In this document: one piece after another, positions 7,510 to 15,142 of the stretch
Position numbering within the stretch: position 1 is the first letter of the stretch
Layout: each line of letters opens with the position of its first letter
Source: Clostridia bacterium
GTDB taxonomy: Bacteria; Bacillota; Clostridia; Oscillospirales; CAG-272
Direction: 5' to 3'
Assembly (NCBI GenBank): GCA_017472255.1
Contig: JAFUQU010000038.1
Span: forward strand, 62,001-126,000
Length of the DNA stretch: 64,000 nucleotides
Made by a program: the position numbers and the translations under genes
Notes under the pieces: model-generated
What the model was told of the DNA's origin: nothing
What the model saw: the letters and a program-made list of their open reading frames with translations, nothing else
The model's database searches: none

Positions 7510-8925
7510 CTACTCGATGGAATCCAGCAGCGATTGCAGTTTTTCCTTTACCGCGTTCTCGTTGGAGGCAATGATGGAAGCTGCATTGTCCTCACCCTTA
7601 ATAATCATACTGTTCAGTTTATCGATCATCGATGTGGTAATACCAAAAATCTTTCCTATCTCTGTCATTCTGGTTTCGTTGATGATGTTCAGCATCTCAA
7701 TCGAATCTTCATCACGCAGACCCTTCTGTGAAATAGTCTGGTTGTAGTAGAGCGGCAGCACGCTCTTTTTGCTTTCATAGGAAAGCGCATCAAGAATCAC
7801 GCCGCTGCGGGAAAGATCGTCGTTAGTTTTGGGAATGAGCAGCCGACCAACATTTTCGCTGGTAAAGGTAATATAGTTTTCCTGGTTCTCATCAAATTTC
7901 GGTGCGGGCAGGATGCCATAATCGGATGCCATACTGCGCATCACCTTCGTTCCTTTCAATTCCGTAGTCAAAAACGCCGTACGATCATTATAGAACCAGT
8001 AATAATAACCATTTGTATCCGTCAGGGAATCCGCAGAGCTGAACATAACCTTGCCGTCAGATGTGCTCAACAGCGCGGACAGCTTATCCAGTGTATTGTA
8101 TAGTCTTTCATCCGCTCCTTTGTAGACAAGCCCGTCCTCAACATCATGCTCTATGAAGCTGTTGCCAGCAGAAATCAGCATCATATATACCGCCGTTCCC
8201 TGGTGGGCAGAAATGCCATAGGATGCCTTGCCCTCCGGATTAAACGTGAAAGAATCATCCCCGTTCAGCGAGGCAATTTTTGTGCAGTATTCATTCAGCT
8301 TGTCTATTGTCCACTCGCCCTCACGGACAAGGTCATAGGGATAGTCCAGCTTGTTGTTATCCAAGATATTCTTGTTGAACAGCAATACCCAAGCAAGGTC
8401 AAGGGACATCAGCTGAAGCGGGCTGGAAGCCGCGTACAGATGACCTTTCAGCTCCAGTATTTTGTTCAGTGAGGTATCCCACCATTTCTCCTCCAGCTGA
8501 AGCTCGGGGATGGTATATAGATCTACCAGATAGCCATCGGTAAGGATAGATGTACCGTATGGCAGCAGACCATATGCTGCGTCATACTCGTTGTCATCAG
8601 CCATGATAGACTGCTGCAGCTTGGTAATTGTCACATTGTTTCCCGACCATCCAGGATAAGGCTCAACAATCTCTACCAGTTGGAAATTCAGCTTATCTTC
8701 AACCAGGCGATTTCGGTTGAAGACCGCGTCATCCACCATTTCTCCAGTCTGTTCATCCAGGTCGATACGCATATAGCAATCCCAGAAGTCTGAGAAATTC
8801 AGAATTTTGAACTCGTAACCCTCGTAGTCAACATCCGGATAAACGTAACCTTCCTCAACAGCGTCAGAAACGCTTTCAGGATTTACCCCCCGCACTTGTT
8901 TGGATGCTCTGCATATTACTTCCAT
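7510..8925 (-). CDS. Extracellular solute-binding protein, paralogue 2 (frameshifted from its signal peptide)
   Basis: This frame encodes the mature domain of a carbohydrate-type solute-binding lipoprotein (about 460 residues, from EEGYVYPDVDYEGYEFKILN), paralogous to the product of 4398-5858. As read it has no signal peptide. The export signal sits in another frame (8876-9001), separated by a C6/G6 run at 8886-8891. Dropping one base of the run gives a continuous lipoprotein of normal form. The in-frame ATG at 8925 is therefore unlikely to be the real start. The gene lies between an AraC regulator and the ROK kinase on the same strand. It appears more AT-rich than its neighbours. No permease gene is adjacent. 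Confidence 0.88.
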   Translation of the reverse strand: MEVICRASKQVRGVNPESVSDAVEEGYVYPDVDYEGYEFKILNFSDFWDCYMRIDLDEQTGEMVDDAVFNRNRLVEDKLNFQLVEIVEPYPGWSGNNVTITKLQQSIMADDNEYDAAYGLLPYGTSILTDGYLVDLYTIPELQLEEKWWDTSLNKILELKGHLYAASSPLQLMSLDLAWVLLFNKNILDNNKLDYPYDLVREGEWTIDKLNEYCTKIASLNGDDSFTFNPEGKASYGISAHQGTAVYMMLISAGNSFIEHDVEDGLVYKGADERLYNTLDKLSALLSTSDGKVMFSSADSLTDTNGYYYWFYNDRTAFLTTELKGTKVMRSMASDYGILPAPKFDENQENYITFTSENVGRLLIPKTNDDLSRSGVILDALSYESKKSVLPLYYNQTISQKGLRDEDSIEMLNIINETRMTEIGKIFGITTSMIDKLNSMIIKGEDNAASIIASNENAVKEKLQSLLDSIE

Positions 8926-9001
8926 TTTCGCAAGAAACAGCAGAACTTACGACAAACAGGGCGCTCAAGAGGGAACAAATTCTCATCACACGTTTTGTCA
9001 T
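8876..9001 (-). other. Signal-peptide segment of solute-binding protein paralogue 2, out of frame
   Basis: ATG at 9001 is preceded by GAGGAG at a spacing of 7 nt. It opens a 41-codon frame beginning MTKRVMRICSLLSALFVVSS and then AVSC, a lipoprotein-like signal, before stopping at TGA 8876-8878. Removal of one G in the G6 run would fuse it to the downstream frame at about GVNPESVSD. This is the expected translation start of the full gene 7510-9001. Confidence 0.8.
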
Positions 9002-9111
9002 GATTATTCTCCTCACAGTTTTATATTGTATATTTGTTTATGTGCGCTTAGGATATCCTGTGTTTATTATACAATACTCTTTGTGACACAAACTCCTGCT
9101 TTTACGCCTTT

Positions 9112-9960
9112 TTATTGCGTTTTTTCAGATTTATTTATCGTCCGGAATTTCAATGGACTGATGCCGCAGCGCTGCTTGAAGGTGCGCATGAAGTTGGAGA
9201 AGGATTCAAACCCGCACGCATAGCAGATATCTGTGACGGTCATGTCCGTGTTGACCAGCAGACGGCGCGCATTCCGCAGGCGCAGATCGATCAGATAGCT
9301 CTTGAAGGTATGCCCCGTAACATCCTTGAACATTTCGGAGAAATAGTTGGGGCTGAGATGGGTCAGTCCGGCAAGGGTGGCAAGCGTGATTTTTTCGGTA
9401 TAATGGCTGTGCAGATACAGGATCGCCGTACCCGCCGGGGATTTTGCCGAAACCTGACAGGGCTGCCCGCAGCTTCGCAGTAAATCCATCAGAATGCAGT
9501 CCAGCAGATTGCCGATATAGCGATTGCCGAAGTCAGGTTCGCTGCCCTCCTCCGAGCATTCCTCGTTGTAATAGAGCGCTTCAAACAGACCGTTCACCGC
9601 CGTCAGCGCGTGTCCGGAAAAATGGGCGATCAGATTCTGTCCCATGGTTTCGCGGGTGAGAATGCTTTCGTAGATTTCCTGATTGAGCATCTTTTCATCA
9701 AACATAATACCCATGACCTCGGTCGGCGTGCTGATGTGCAGCTCGTGGCAGTCGGCGGGAGTCAGCATATAAACATCGCCGGGACGAATCGGGTATTCAA
9801 CGCCGTTGAGAATATGCGTGCCGCTTCCCAGCAGCACCAGCTCGATCTCGCAGCATTCGTGCCAATGCAGGCGATAATCGCTCGCGATCATCTTCCGTTT
9901 GACCGAAATATCCTTGCCCGTGAAATCGGACAGGGCGTATTTGAACTGAATTCTGGACAT
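9112..9960 (-). CDS. AraC-family transcriptional regulator with cupin-type sensor
   Basis: A 282-residue regulator. The N-terminal half is a cupin-like sensor (HWHECCEIELVLLGSGTHIL, YPIRPGDVYMLTPADCHEL). The C-terminal about 100 residues form the double helix-turn-helix: ITLATLAGLTHLSPNYFSEM, FKDVTGHTFKSYLIDLRLRNA and VTDICYACGFESFSNFMRTF. It sits divergently from the DUF6259-like glycosidase (10118) and directly upstream of the solute-binding protein, ROK and GmhA genes on its own strand. It is therefore the likely sugar-responsive activator of the whole 4.4-12.2 kb locus. Ligand unknown. Length typical. Confidence 0.93.
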   Translation of the reverse strand: MSRIQFKYALSDFTGKDISVKRKMIASDYRLHWHECCEIELVLLGSGTHILNGVEYPIRPGDVYMLTPADCHELHISTPTEVMGIMFDEKMLNQEIYESILTRETMGQNLIAHFSGHALTAVNGLFEALYYNEECSEEGSEPDFGNRYIGNLLDCILMDLLRSCGQPCQVSAKSPAGTAILYLHSHYTEKITLATLAGLTHLSPNYFSEMFKDVTGHTFKSYLIDLRLRNARRLLVNTDMTVTDICYACGFESFSNFMRTFKQRCGISPLKFRTINKSEKTQ

Positions 9961-10053
9961 CCTCTCACCCCCATAACATTATACCACCGATCAGGCAGGC
10001 GGTCAAGTGGGCGGCGGCGATTTGCGCAAAAGTTTCGAATTTGAATCTGGCAC

Positions 10054-10082
10054 TTGACAAAACCTGTTTCATGTTTTATAAT
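10054..10082 (+). promoter_or_regulatory. Consensus sigma-A promoter of the DUF6259-like gene
   Basis: TTGACA (10054-10059), 17-nt spacer, TATAAT (10077-10082), a full consensus match, 36 nt before the ATG. Confidence 0.85.
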
Positions 10083-10117
10083 AATGTTAGAACTATTTTA
10101 TTTCGGAGGGCACACCC

Positions 10118-12202
10118 ATGATGCTTATTGAAAACGAATCGCTGCGGCTGGGTCTGGACGAAAGCGGACGCATCGTCTCTCTTTCCGGTAAGTCCGGCGG
10201 CATGACCGAGCTGATCGACACCCCGGCGGAGGATTTCTTCTATATGACGCTGGCCGACACCTCGGCCAAGGACACCTGCAAGGAAATTCTCGTCTGGGCG
10301 CACGAGCAGGAAGTTTTCGCTTCCCGTACAGACACATCCGCCGACTTCCGCATCGAACGGCTGAAAATCGACAACGGACGCGACGACGCCGGCTGGGCGG
10401 ATATTTCGGTCACTTTCCACGTAACGCTGGACGGTGAGAATATCATTTTCAACGCCGACATTGACAACCGCACCGACCTGCTGATCACCGATTTCGAATA
10501 CCCGCGCGTGGGCGTCATTAAATCGCTGGGCGACGGCAAGCCCACCCTTTTCTGGCCGGATCAGCCGGGCAAGCTGTACAACAACATCGGGGAGCGCCTG
10601 TCCTCCGCATGGGTACACCGGGAGAACGGCTCCAATCAGATGAAAATCACCTATCCCGGTACCGGCATGATGGGCACCTGCGCGCTGCTTGATCGTTCCA
10701 ACTCCCTGTTCCTGTCGATTCACGATCCCGATTTCATTGCCGCCGAGCTGAAGGTCATCGGCGATCCCGACAACCGCGGCGCAATCACGCTGACGGTGGA
10801 CAAAAACCTCTGCATCCGCCGGGGTAAATTCACCACGCCGCCCATTCAGTTGAAACTCTATCGCGGCGATTGGCATCACGGCGCAGCCGATTATGCCGCG
10901 TGGATGCAGACCCAGCGTCCGAAGCATGAAATTCCCGGGTGGATTCGAGAGATGACCGGCTATTTTCTGGTCATCAACAAGCAGCAGTTCGGCTACGAGA
11001 TGTGGCCCTACGATACCCTGCCCCGGCTGTATGAGCTGGCGGAAGCCCACGGCTGCGACACATTGGGTCTGTTCGGCTGGTATCAGACCGGTCACGACAA
11101 CGATTACCCCGATCTGGAGGTCTCCCACACGCTGGGCGGCGAGGACGCGCTGAAAGCGGGTATCAAGGCTGTACAGGAAGCGGGCGGTCATGTGACGCTC
11201 TATTATCAGGGACACCTGATCGACATGAGCAGCGATTATTTCAAGAATGGCGTCGGTCAGCGTGTGGCAAGCAAGAATATCTGGGGCACCTACTACGCCG
11301 AATATTATTCCAAATCCCACAAGAGTGATTTTCTCGCCCAGTATTCGCGCAAGATGTTCGCGCTGGCCTGCCCGGCGTGCCCGGAATGGCGGGAGCTGAT
11401 GGTGGAGCGCGAAAAGTGGATCGCCTCCTTCGGTGCGGACGGCACCCTTTACGATCAGATCGGCGGAATGCCGCCCTACATCTGCTTCGACGAAAACCAT
11501 CCCCACGACGGCGGCAATCCGGCGCGCGCCCTCACCGGCGGACAGCGGAAGCTGGTTGACGAGCTTCAGCGCGGTTCCAAAGAGATCAACAGGGACTTTG
11601 CCTTCCTGAGCGAGCACATCACCGACCTGTACAGCGCCCATTTGGACGCCGTTCACGGCATCGGCAATATGCCCGGCGGACGGGGCGATCGCGCAAACGC
11701 CATCGGCTCGGACGGCGGTATTGTGATCTTCCCCGATTTCTTCCGCTATTGCTTCCCCGAGACGATCATCACCCTGCGCAACACCAATCCTTTCGTGGAA
11801 GCCCGGGCGGTGAACTACGCTTTCACCTTTGGGTTCCCGCTGGAGATTGAGATTCGCTTCCGTCAGGATAAGGTTGATGTGCTGGCGGACAAATACGCCG
11901 AAAAACGTGTCTACGCCGCGAAGGTTTCGGCGCTCCGCCGCAGATACAAGGATGTGCTGGCATACGGACGATACATCGACACCGACGGCATCGAGAATCC
12001 CACGCCCACGCTGTTCGCGCGGGGCTTCGCCTCCGACAGAAAGCTGGCGGTAACGCTGTGGAACGATTCTACCGAAGCCTGCACGCCCGAAATCCGCGTG
12101 GACGGCAGAAAGCTGGTCTCCATTGAAACAGCGGACGGCGTCGTCAGCCGCGAGCTGACCACGCTCGCACCGAACGCTGTGGCTGTGGCAGTTTACGAGT
12201 AA
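10118..12202 (+). CDS. DUF6259-like glycoside-hydrolase-related protein
   Basis: A 694-residue cytosolic-looking protein (no signal peptide). The N-terminal about 270 residues look like a beta-sandwich of the kind found before glycosidase barrels (LRLGLDESGRIVSLSGKSGG). The centre looks like a TIM barrel (LGLFGWYQTGHDNDYPD, GGHVTLYYQGHLIDM, GADGTLYDQIGG) and a small beta domain ends it. The layout recalls DUF6259 / alpha-galactosidase-like proteins; the family call is from memory and moderately sure. Acidic residues in WYQTGHDNDYPD and GTLYDQIGG are candidates for catalysis. It is transcribed alone from a consensus promoter, divergently from an AraC regulator. It probably acts on sugar imported by the neighbouring binding-protein system. 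Confidence 0.7.
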   Translation: MMLIENESLRLGLDESGRIVSLSGKSGGMTELIDTPAEDFFYMTLADTSAKDTCKEILVWAHEQEVFASRTDTSADFRIERLKIDNGRDDAGWADISVTFHVTLDGENIIFNADIDNRTDLLITDFEYPRVGVIKSLGDGKPTLFWPDQPGKLYNNIGERLSSAWVHRENGSNQMKITYPGTGMMGTCALLDRSNSLFLSIHDPDFIAAELKVIGDPDNRGAITLTVDKNLCIRRGKFTTPPIQLKLYRGDWHHGAADYAAWMQTQRPKHEIPGWIREMTGYFLVINKQQFGYEMWPYDTLPRLYELAEAHGCDTLGLFGWYQTGHDNDYPDLEVSHTLGGEDALKAGIKAVQEAGGHVTLYYQGHLIDMSSDYFKNGVGQRVASKNIWGTYYAEYYSKSHKSDFLAQYSRKMFALACPACPEWRELMVEREKWIASFGADGTLYDQIGGMPPYICFDENHPHDGGNPARALTGGQRKLVDELQRGSKEINRDFAFLSEHITDLYSAHLDAVHGIGNMPGGRGDRANAIGSDGGIVIFPDFFRYCFPETIITLRNTNPFVEARAVNYAFTFGFPLEIEIRFRQDKVDVLADKYAEKRVYAAKVSALRRRYKDVLAYGRYIDTDGIENPTPTLFARGFASDRKLAVTLWNDSTEACTPEIRVDGRKLVSIETADGVVSRELTTLAPNAVAVAVYE

Positions 12203-12209
12203 AAAATCA

Positions 12210-12241
12210 CGAGGTATCGCGTTCGACGCGATACCTCGTTT
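12210..12241. terminator. Bidirectional intrinsic terminator
   Basis: Perfect 13-bp stem CGAGGTATCGCGT with a TCG loop (12210-12238), flanked by A6 and T4, between converging genes. Confidence 0.92.
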
Positions 12242-13110
12242 TACGTGAAATCAAACCGAAGCTGACCATCCACCTCGGGAAATTCATGCAGCCAGTCGAA
12301 AATCTGCCCGATGTCATGCATCACGCCGTGAGCTTCGCACGCTTCATGAAAAATGCGCATCAGATACGCATTGTTGTCGCTCTGGCACTCGTAGGCGTTC
12401 CCGTAGCGCTGGCAATAGCGCAGCTTCATCCCGGGAAAGTGCCGGTCGAGTGCGGCGTAGAAATACTCCCGATCCCCATCCCGCAGCGTAACGCCCATAT
12501 CGAAGCACACAATTCCCCGCACTCCTGCGTCAAAGCAATAGCCGAGGATGCCGCGCAGATTTTCCTCCGTATCGTTGATATATGGCAGAATCGGCGTCAG
12601 CCAGACCACGGTGGGAATCCCCCGCTCCCGCATGATTTTGAGCACCTCATACCGCCGCCGCGTGGTGCTGACATTCGGCTCAACGACCCGGCAGAGCGTC
12701 TCATCGAAGGTGGTCAGGGTCATCTGCACCACGCATTTCGCCTGACGGTTGATCCGCTCCAGCAGGTCGATATCCCGGAGAACACGGTCGGATTTTGTGA
12801 GAATGGTCACGCCGAAGCCGTACCGCTCGATGATCTCCAGACACCGCCGGGTCAGCCCGAGCCGTTTCTCACAGTGCAGATAGGGGTCGCACATGGCGCC
12901 GGTGCCGATCATGCATTTTTTCCGTCTTCGCCTGAGCGCGTCCTCCAGCAGCTCGGGCGCGTTCTGCTTGACCTCCACATCCTCGAAGGCGTGCGTCATA
13001 TTGTAACAGACGCTGCGGGCGTCGCAGTAAATGCAGCCGTGGGTGCAGCCGCGATAGAAGTTCATCCCGTTTTTGGCGGAAAGGATGCCCTTTGCGTTGA
13101 CGAAGTGCAT
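12241..13110 (-). CDS. Radical SAM protein (SPL/Rv2578c-like)
   Basis: A 289-residue radical S-adenosylmethionine protein. The 4Fe-4S motif CTHGCIYC (CX3CX2C) is near residue 22. MIGTGAMCDPYLHCEK, ILTKSDRVLRD and VQMTLTTFDETLCRVVEPN follow, a pattern I associate with the spore-photoproduct-lyase-like / Rv2578c group of uncharacterised radical SAM proteins. The substrate is unknown. The ATG at 13110 overlaps the TGA of the upstream transglutaminase-GNAT gene (TGATG), so the two are translationally coupled. A GTG at 13113 is an alternative start. Confidence 0.85.
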   Translation of the reverse strand: MHFVNAKGILSAKNGMNFYRGCTHGCIYCDARSVCYNMTHAFEDVEVKQNAPELLEDALRRRRKKCMIGTGAMCDPYLHCEKRLGLTRRCLEIIERYGFGVTILTKSDRVLRDIDLLERINRQAKCVVQMTLTTFDETLCRVVEPNVSTTRRRYEVLKIMRERGIPTVVWLTPILPYINDTEENLRGILGYCFDAGVRGIVCFDMGVTLRDGDREYFYAALDRHFPGMKLRYCQRYGNAYECQSDNNAYLMRIFHEACEAHGVMHDIGQIFDWLHEFPEVDGQLRFDFT

Positions 13111-14189
13111 CACAGTTCCCCAACATATCGCACTTCGACCGCATCCATCCCGCCGATGCGGTCGATTTTTTCCTCGCCGGAGCAGCGCATCCCCATGCGC
13201 TCGTAGAAGCTGCGTGCGCGGACGTTATCTCGCAGCACCCACAGATAGAACCGCGTGAATCCCATCTCGCGAAGCGTTTCAACGCCCGCCGCAAACAGCT
13301 CGCGTCCTACGCCGTTCCGCCAGAATTCCGGCAAGATGTAAATCGTCCGCACTTCGCCGATGCCGCGGCAGCTCTCCATCCGCGAATCGCCGACACTGAT
13401 CAGCCCTGCCAGCTTGCCGCCATATTCGCAGACAAGCAGATTCTCCGGTGAAATGATCCTCGGTCCGCACATTTCCGGCGTCAGCGCGTCCAAATACTCC
13501 TGGGGGAGGATCCCCCTGTAGCCGACCTTCCAGCCAAGGCAGTAGATTCTGCTGATCGCGGCGCGGTCGGATTCAGCGGCGGACCGCACTCGCGGCGGAC
13601 GAATTGCCGGCGCCGTCGAAACCTCGTCCGGCAGTCCGTCGTAAACCTCGCGAATCGCCTTCGCACACCCTAGCAGCGCCATCGTCCGCGGCTCGGGTTC
13701 CGCGTAGATGCCGTCGATGATGTACTCGCCGTACTCCGGACGCATCGCGAACGCCAGCTTCGGCACGCCAAGCGAAAACCGCGCGTTTTTTCCGTTCGTA
13801 TTGCCGCGCGCGTCCACATAAATCCAGCGTCCGCCGAGAAAAATTGCGTTAAATCCGTGCAACGTCCAGCCGTCGCGGTCATCGTCCGCCTTTGTCAGAC
13901 GCTGGTAACAGAAGCCGGTGGGAATTCCCTGCGAACGCAGCAGCGCCGCCAGCAGATTCGCTTTTGCAAAACAAATGCCTGTGCCGAATCGCAGCACATC
14001 CGACGCACAGACGGCGATCTTATCCGCCTGAATGTCGAAGGAATGCGGAATCTCATCGCGCACAAATTCGAATGCTGTCCGCGCTTTGTCCATATCGCTC
14101 CTTGTGTCGGAGAACAGTCGCGCGGCGGTTTGCCGAACGAGTGCGCTGTCGTAGTCGATATAACTGCTGCCCGCAAGAAATTCTTTCAT
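13110..14189 (-). CDS. Transglutaminase-like domain fused to a GNAT acetyltransferase
   Basis: A 359-residue two-domain protein. Residues about 30-170 form a transglutaminase-like domain with its triad in order: Cys in FGTGICFAKANLLAALLRSQ, His in TLHGFNAIFL, Asp in WIYVDARGN. Residues about 205-355 form a GNAT N-acetyltransferase with the acetyl-CoA signature region VRTIYILPEFWRNGVGRELF and the C-terminal ARSFYERMGM. No signal peptide. The substrate of neither half can be told. It is coupled to the radical SAM gene by a TGATG overlap, so a joint modification role is plausible. Start 14189 begins MKEFLAGSSYIDYD. Confidence 0.85.
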   Translation of the reverse strand: MKEFLAGSSYIDYDSALVRQTAARLFSDTRSDMDKARTAFEFVRDEIPHSFDIQADKIAVCASDVLRFGTGICFAKANLLAALLRSQGIPTGFCYQRLTKADDDRDGWTLHGFNAIFLGGRWIYVDARGNTNGKNARFSLGVPKLAFAMRPEYGEYIIDGIYAEPEPRTMALLGCAKAIREVYDGLPDEVSTAPAIRPPRVRSAAESDRAAISRIYCLGWKVGYRGILPQEYLDALTPEMCGPRIISPENLLVCEYGGKLAGLISVGDSRMESCRGIGEVRTIYILPEFWRNGVGRELFAAGVETLREMGFTRFYLWVLRDNVRARSFYERMGMRCSGEEKIDRIGGMDAVEVRYVGEL

Positions 14190-14206
14190 AGTTACCTCCC
14201 GATTTG

Positions 14207-15070
14207 TTAGGAACGCTTCACCGCCACCCAGATTTCGCTGTGGTAATCGGGCGACAGCATATCGCCCGCCGGATAAACTTCGATGTCAAACTCATAAGTG
14301 GGCTGCCAGTCGGACGTGGTGAAGAACTCCGAGCAGATCTGATGCCAGAGCCGCTGAATCGCCAGCGGCATGGCTCCGGTGCAGGAGAACACAGCCCATG
14401 TGCGCGCCGGAATCGTCTTCACGCGGAAGCCTTCCGGCGGGATGGTATCGGCAGCGCATTCCGTACCGATGCCGTAGTCGAAGGTCTTCGCGCTGCCCAG
14501 CGTATCGCCGTAGCAGGTGCCGTAAAGCCGCGCCCCCTCCCGTCCGGCAAGCAGCGTCCGGATGGTGCCGTCCGCCTTGCAGCAATCCCAGAACGCGGGG
14601 ATCGTATTCATGTTCGTTCCGTCGTGAATGCTCTGCGGCTCGACCTTTTCCAGCACGCAGAATTCTTCTCTTTCCACAATTTTGTAATCCATCAGATTAC
14701 CGCCTTTCAATGTGATCTGCACAGTCAGGCGGGAGAAGGTGCGCAGCCGCGCTTCCCTTTTTCGCGCATCGGACGGCGGAATGCCGTGAAAGCGCTGAAA
14801 GGCGCGGCTGAAGCTCTCCGGGCTGTCGTAGCCGTATTTGAGCGCCACATCGATGACCCGCGCGCCGTCCGCCAGCTCACTGCCGGCCAGTGTGAGCCGC
14901 CGGAAGCGGATGTATTCGCCAAGCGTGATTCCGCAGAGAATACCGAAAATCCGCTGGAAATAATAGCCCGAGCAGGCCGCCTGTGCCGCGATTTCGCTGA
15001 CCTCCAGCTCATCGGCAAGGTGTTCCTCGATATAGTTCAGCGCCCGCTGTATACCGCTGATCCAGTCCAT
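14207..15070 (-). CDS. AraC-family regulator with GyrI-like effector domain
   Basis: A 287-residue regulator of Rob/YdeE-like architecture. The N-terminal HTH pair spans about residues 8-105 (LEVSEIAAQAACSGYYFQRI, VALKYGYDSPESFSRAFQRF). After a linker comes a GyrI-like small-molecule-binding domain from about residue 127 to the end (MDYKIVEREEFCVLEKVEPQ through YEFDIEVYPAGDM). Such proteins sense drugs or metabolites. GGAGGG precedes the ATG at 15070. It stands upstream of the transglutaminase-GNAT and radical SAM genes on the same strand with only 17 bp to the next gene, so the three may form an operon. Confidence 0.92.
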   Translation of the reverse strand: MDWISGIQRALNYIEEHLADELEVSEIAAQAACSGYYFQRIFGILCGITLGEYIRFRRLTLAGSELADGARVIDVALKYGYDSPESFSRAFQRFHGIPPSDARKREARLRTFSRLTVQITLKGGNLMDYKIVEREEFCVLEKVEPQSIHDGTNMNTIPAFWDCCKADGTIRTLLAGREGARLYGTCYGDTLGSAKTFDYGIGTECAADTIPPEGFRVKTIPARTWAVFSCTGAMPLAIQRLWHQICSEFFTTSDWQPTYEFDIEVYPAGDMLSPDYHSEIWVAVKRS

Positions 15071-15142
15071 GCTATCCCTCCTATGCCCCTACATTATATC
15101 ACATCCTGCGGTGAAAATCCTGACTTTTTCTGCCCGCCTGAA

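Noticed and set aside
10076..11656. 526-codon minus-strand frame opposite the DUF6259-like gene
   Set aside because: Antisense shadow; no start signal, no motif, and it covers the consensus promoter of the real gene.
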